Shown: positions 61,564 through 64,000 of the stretch, piece by piece
Numbering within the stretch: the stretch's first letter is position 1
How the letters are laid out: every line of letters begins with the position of its first letter
Assembly: GCF_024721155.1 (NCBI RefSeq)
Contig: NZ_JAHVAP010000003.1
Span: 372,001-436,000, forward strand
DNA from: Mucilaginibacter phenanthrenivorans
Lineage (GTDB): Bacteria; Bacteroidota; Bacteroidia; Sphingobacteriales; Sphingobacteriaceae
DNA length: 64,000 bases
Direction: 5' to 3'
Program-made: the position numbers and the translations under genes
The notes under the pieces: generated by a model
What the model saw: only the letters and a program-made list of their open reading frames with translations
What the model was told of the DNA's origin: nothing
The model's database searches: none

Positions 61564-62256
61564 ATGAAAAAAATACTGCTGGTTGAGGACGATCCGAATT
61601 TAGGCTTACTGTTACAGGATTACCTGCAGCTAAAGGGGAAGTTTGATGTTATTTTATGCAAGGACGGGGAGGAGGGTTTACGCACGTTTACCAAACACAC
61701 ATTCGACCTGCTGATCCTGGATGTGATGATGCCTAAAAAGGATGGCTTTACATTGGGTAAGGATATCCGGAAGATCAATGCCCATGTCCCGATTATTTTT
61801 GCAACAGCAAAGGGAATGATTGAAGATAAAACCCAGGCATTTAATTTAGGGGGAGACGATTACATCACAAAACCTTTCCGCATCGAGGAGCTGTTGCTCC
61901 GGATAAACGCACTGCTTAAGCGCACCAGTAATTCGGAAAAGCATGAGGAGGAAAAACAAACCACCTTTAAGCTTGGTCGCTACACCTTTGATTATACTTC
62001 TCAACTTATCTCCATTGGTGATACCCAGCAAAAGCTGTCGACCAAAGAGGCCGAATTATTGCGCCTGCTTTGTATCCGCAAAAACGAGGTATTAACCCGC
62101 GAGGAAGCCTTATTGAACATCTGGCACGACGATAACTATTTTAATGGTCGCAGCATGGACGTCTTTTTGAGTAAGATCAGGAAGTACCTGAGGGATGATC
62201 CATCTGTTGAGATCATCAATGTTCACGGGCGGGGATATAAGCTATTGATAAACTAG
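61564..62256 (+). CDS. OmpR-type response regulator
   Basis: This 230-residue protein has a receiver domain with Asp9/Asp10 (LLVEDDPNLG), the phosphorylation site Asp53 in LLILDVMMPKKDG, a conserved Thr/Ala pocket (IIFATAKG) and Lys in YITKPFRI. The C-terminal winged helix (residues 132-230) has KLSTKEAELLRLLCIRKNEVLTREE and the end VHGRGYKLL. It is the cognate partner of the kinase just upstream. Targets are not seen in the window. It is followed by an inverted-repeat hairpin that may end the operon. Confidence 0.96.
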   Translation: MKKILLVEDDPNLGLLLQDYLQLKGKFDVILCKDGEEGLRTFTKHTFDLLILDVMMPKKDGFTLGKDIRKINAHVPIIFATAKGMIEDKTQAFNLGGDDYITKPFRIEELLLRINALLKRTSNSEKHEEEKQTTFKLGRYTFDYTSQLISIGDTQQKLSTKEAELLRLLCIRKNEVLTREEALLNIWHDDNYFNGRSMDVFLSKIRKYLRDDPSVEIINVHGRGYKLLIN

Positions 62257-62301
62257 TCTGTTAATGCGAAATGCAAGTTTGCGGATCAGCGTCGGCAAGG
62301 T

Positions 62302-62341
62302 GTTCCATGTGTTCCATTTTTATAGGTGGAACACGTGGAAC
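62302..62341. repeat. 15-bp inverted repeat downstream of the regulator
   Basis: GTTCCATGTGTTCCA (62302-62316) and TGGAACACGTGGAAC (62327-62341) are complementary at 14 of 15 positions around a 10-base loop. A second inverted pair, TGATTATCAG (62356-62365) and CTGATAATCA (62396-62405), follows. The hairpins fill the convergent gap between the regulator and anmK. They may terminate transcription or be dispersed palindromes. Confidence 0.6.
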
Positions 62342-62448
62342 GCTGTGAAACATGCTGATTATCAGTCTATTCATTTTAAAGCAATAATAAAATAGCTGAT
62401 AATCAAGCACCCATTGCCCGGTGGGACATCTTTATGTACCCAGTTGGT

Positions 62449-63642
62449 TTACAAAGGAAAACTAATCTTTCCCATCAATACAGCAGGATTATTCCCTATT
62501 GCCATCGGTTCGCCGCAAAGCGTTTCGTTGCCTAGCAATGCAAAAAGAATAGCCTCTTTTGCATCCGGATCAATGCCTAACTCTCCTGTGCCTGTAATAG
62601 CTGCCTGTGGTAATGCCTTTTTTAAATTTTCGATGATATAAATATTGCGTGCCCCGCCGCCACTGGTGAATATTTTAACGTGATCAGCCTTAAAGTTCTC
62701 CGATATAAAATTTGCGATTGATTTAACGGTAAACTCGCTTAAGGTACTTATCAGATCTTCATTGCTGATGGGTAAGGTGCCCGACCGTTGTTGAGCTGCC
62801 TCAACAAATGCCAGGTTGAATAATTCCGGCCCTGTAGTTTTTGGGGCGGCTTCATTGAAAAAAGGGTGATCAAGCAAGGCGTTTAATAGATCTTCATTTA
62901 CTGTTCCTGACAACGCGATTTTTGAATCCTCATCATAAGGCCGGTCAAAATATTTCCGACAAGCAGCATCAATCAGGGTGTTGCCCGGGCCAATGTCTGT
63001 GCATAAAATATTAGCGTAATTGCCATCGCCTGGCAAATAAGTAAGATTGGCAATCCCGCCGATATTCAGCAGAATCCTGTTTTCGCCGGCTTTGCTGCCC
63101 AGCAAAACGTCGCCATATAAAGCCAGTGGGGCGCCCTCGCCGCCTGCTGCAATATGCTTTTGCCTGAAATCGCTGATCGTTATAATCCCTGTTTTAACAG
63201 CGATATGGTCGCCATCGCCAATTTGAAGCGTAGCATTTGGATAGCCCGGTTGCCGATGTTGGCTTTTAGGTGCGTGGTATATGGTTTGTCCGTGGCTGGC
63301 GATAAAGTCGACTTCGTTCGGCTTTATATTCCATTCGCTTAGTGCCTGTAATATCAGCTCCGCATGAAAGGTTCCGATATATTCGTTAAGCAGGCAAACT
63401 TTTTCAAGGCTGGCCTCCTTGCGCGCAAACACCTGTTGTACGTCTTTTTTAAAATCTTCCTGGTAAGGGATAGTGATAAAGTTGAGCAACTTAAATTTGG
63501 TTTGCAGTCCGCTGCCTGTAAACCTGCAAAGGGCAATATCCAACCCATCAAGTGATGTGCCCGACATTAAGCCGATGCCCAATTTTTCTTCTTTTTGGGC
63601 GATATTTACAAGTCGCTGCAGGTTTTTGTTAAGTGCTAACAT
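62449..63642 (-). CDS. anmK: Anhydro-N-acetylmuramic acid kinase
   Basis: This 397-residue protein shows the AnmK hallmarks: IGLMSGTSLDGLDIALC near the N-terminus, FIASHGQTIYHAPK, ADFRQKHIAAGGEGAPL-like residues (the sequence reads SDFRQKHIAAGGEGAPL), CTDIGPGNTLIDAAC and the C-terminal IFTSGGGARNIYI. The enzyme phosphorylates anhydroMurNAc from recycled peptidoglycan to MurNAc-6-P. The divergent partial gene nagB acts later in amino-sugar use, so the pair fits one pathway. Confidence 0.95.
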   Translation of the reverse strand: MLALNKNLQRLVNIAQKEEKLGIGLMSGTSLDGLDIALCRFTGSGLQTKFKLLNFITIPYQEDFKKDVQQVFARKEASLEKVCLLNEYIGTFHAELILQALSEWNIKPNEVDFIASHGQTIYHAPKSQHRQPGYPNATLQIGDGDHIAVKTGIITISDFRQKHIAAGGEGAPLALYGDVLLGSKAGENRILLNIGGIANLTYLPGDGNYANILCTDIGPGNTLIDAACRKYFDRPYDEDSKIALSGTVNEDLLNALLDHPFFNEAAPKTTGPELFNLAFVEAAQQRSGTLPISNEDLISTLSEFTVKSIANFISENFKADHVKIFTSGGGARNIYIIENLKKALPQAAITGTGELGIDPDAKEAILFALLGNETLCGEPMAIGNNPAVLMGKISFPL

Positions 63643-63799
63643 GGGCTCAAATTACTCAAAAAGGAATTCGCATCAAAAAGGCTTTTCGTAGCGGTTTAAT
63701 ATTTCCGCAAACGATTGCGTGTTTTTTATTAATAAATCAACATGCTAAACCTATATATTTGTTTTCACCAATTTCAGGTCTAAGTCTTTAGTTATAAGT

Positions 63800-63820
63800 C
63801 TGTAATGAGCCACATTACAG
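63800..63820. promoter_or_regulatory. Palindrome between anmK and nagB
   Basis: CTGTAATG and CATTACAG form a perfect 8-bp inverted repeat with a 5-base centre, in the 218-bp gap between the divergent genes. It may be an operator for amino-sugar control or a hairpin in the nagB leader, about 40 bp before its ATG. Confidence 0.4.
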
Positions 63821-63857
63821 GCTTTTATCTCCAGGTTTTGGACTAACAAAAAAGCAC

Positions 63858-64000
63858 AAAATGGCCCGATTAAATTTATTAGAAGAGACGCGATACGAGA
63901 AATTGCCGGTAACGGTATACGCAGATCAAAAGACAGCGTCAGTAAAAATGGCCCGATTAAATTTATTAGAAGAGACGCGATACGAGAAATTGCCGGTAAC
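63858..64000 (+). repeat. In-frame tandem duplication at the start of nagB
   Basis: The 56 bases at 63858-63913 recur exactly at 63945-64000, up to the window edge. The unit is 87 bp (29 codons), so the frame stays open. The duplication begins just before the ATG, so a second ATG at 63948 follows in the same frame. It may be longer beyond the window. An assembly artefact is as likely as a real duplication. Confidence 0.85.
63861..64000 (+). CDS. nagB: Glucosamine-6-phosphate deaminase, 5' part with duplicated N-terminus
   Basis: The open frame from ATG 63861 to the window edge encodes MARLNLLEETRYEKLPV and then VTVYADQKTASVK, after which the same MARLNLLEETRYEKLPV appears again. The opening matches the N-terminus of Bacteroidota NagB proteins, which convert glucosamine-6-phosphate to fructose-6-phosphate and ammonia. 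Normally the sequence after DQKTASV would run on into the NagB core without a repeat. The second ATG at 63948 could serve as an internal start. Only the first 46 codons are visible. It diverges from anmK. Confidence 0.65.
   Translation, partial: MARLNLLEETRYEKLPVTVYADQKTASVKMARLNLLEETRYEKLPV

Noticed and set aside
1..64000. tRNA, rRNA, CRISPR arrays or insertion sequences with transposase
   Set aside because: I saw no cloverleaf with a typical T-loop, no rRNA segment, no regularly spaced repeats and no transposase-like protein in the window.

Overview
The window looks like chromosomal DNA of a Bacteroidota bacterium, most probably of the Sphingobacteriaceae (Mucilaginibacter/Pedobacter type). 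The signs are a SusC/SusD pair, a TAnnTTTG-type -7 element before efp, DUF3127 and four-helix-bundle (23S-IVS type) genes, and intergenic repeats typical of that group. Placement is inference from gene content; no rRNA or tRNA is present to confirm it.

Left part (1-15.6 kb): ordinary chromosomal genes. These are a partial ArsR regulator with tandem operators, an M24 peptidase, LysR and Crp/Fnr regulators, a short Hsp70, and elongation factor P. A compact polysaccharide-utilisation locus follows (SusC, SusD, GH-D clan glycosidase). After it comes an ArsR/SRPBCC/alpha-beta hydrolase cluster behind a second pair of palindromic operators, then exonuclease III.

Centre (15.6-46.7 kb, all on the minus strand): one uninterrupted run of about 31 kb encodes an extracellular contractile injection system (eCIS, Afp/PVC/MAC-like). 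In transcription order it holds a DUF4255/Pvc16-type cap protein, an unknown 393-aa protein, one sheath, two tube proteins, DUF5908, a LysM tube-initiation protein, a VgrG-like spike, PAAR, gp25, two large baseplate-J proteins, a 1106-aa protein with a PKD-like C-terminus, a tape-measure protein, six tandem DUF4157 proteins and an AAA+ ATPase. The six DUF4157 proteins share an N-terminal head (FFQPKLT-like, EQEAD, CxxCEE, GHDFSNV, AHELTH) and differ completely at the C-terminus. The C-terminal candidates are an L,D-transpeptidase, a HESQH gluzincin-like domain, a HESIH metallopeptidase with LysM, an alpha/beta hydrolase, a metzincin-like HExxHxxGxxE domain and a lysozyme-like domain. This array is the most exciting content: a modular cargo cassette biased towards cell-wall and protein hydrolysis. 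One member has lost about 67 residues of the shared head. A nested hairpin repeat sits inside the structural operon.

Right part (46.7-64 kb): chromosomal genes for DNA replication and repair (polA, tag, an alkyltransferase-like protein, dinB), a THUMP RNA methyltransferase, DUF3127 with an SSB-like C-terminal tip, VOC and membrane proteins, a histidine kinase/response regulator pair, and anmK divergent from a partial nagB. The nagB N-terminus carries an in-frame 87-bp tandem duplication at the window edge. Many gene boundaries here carry short repetitive words or inverted repeats, one pair of which flanks a four-helix-bundle gene.
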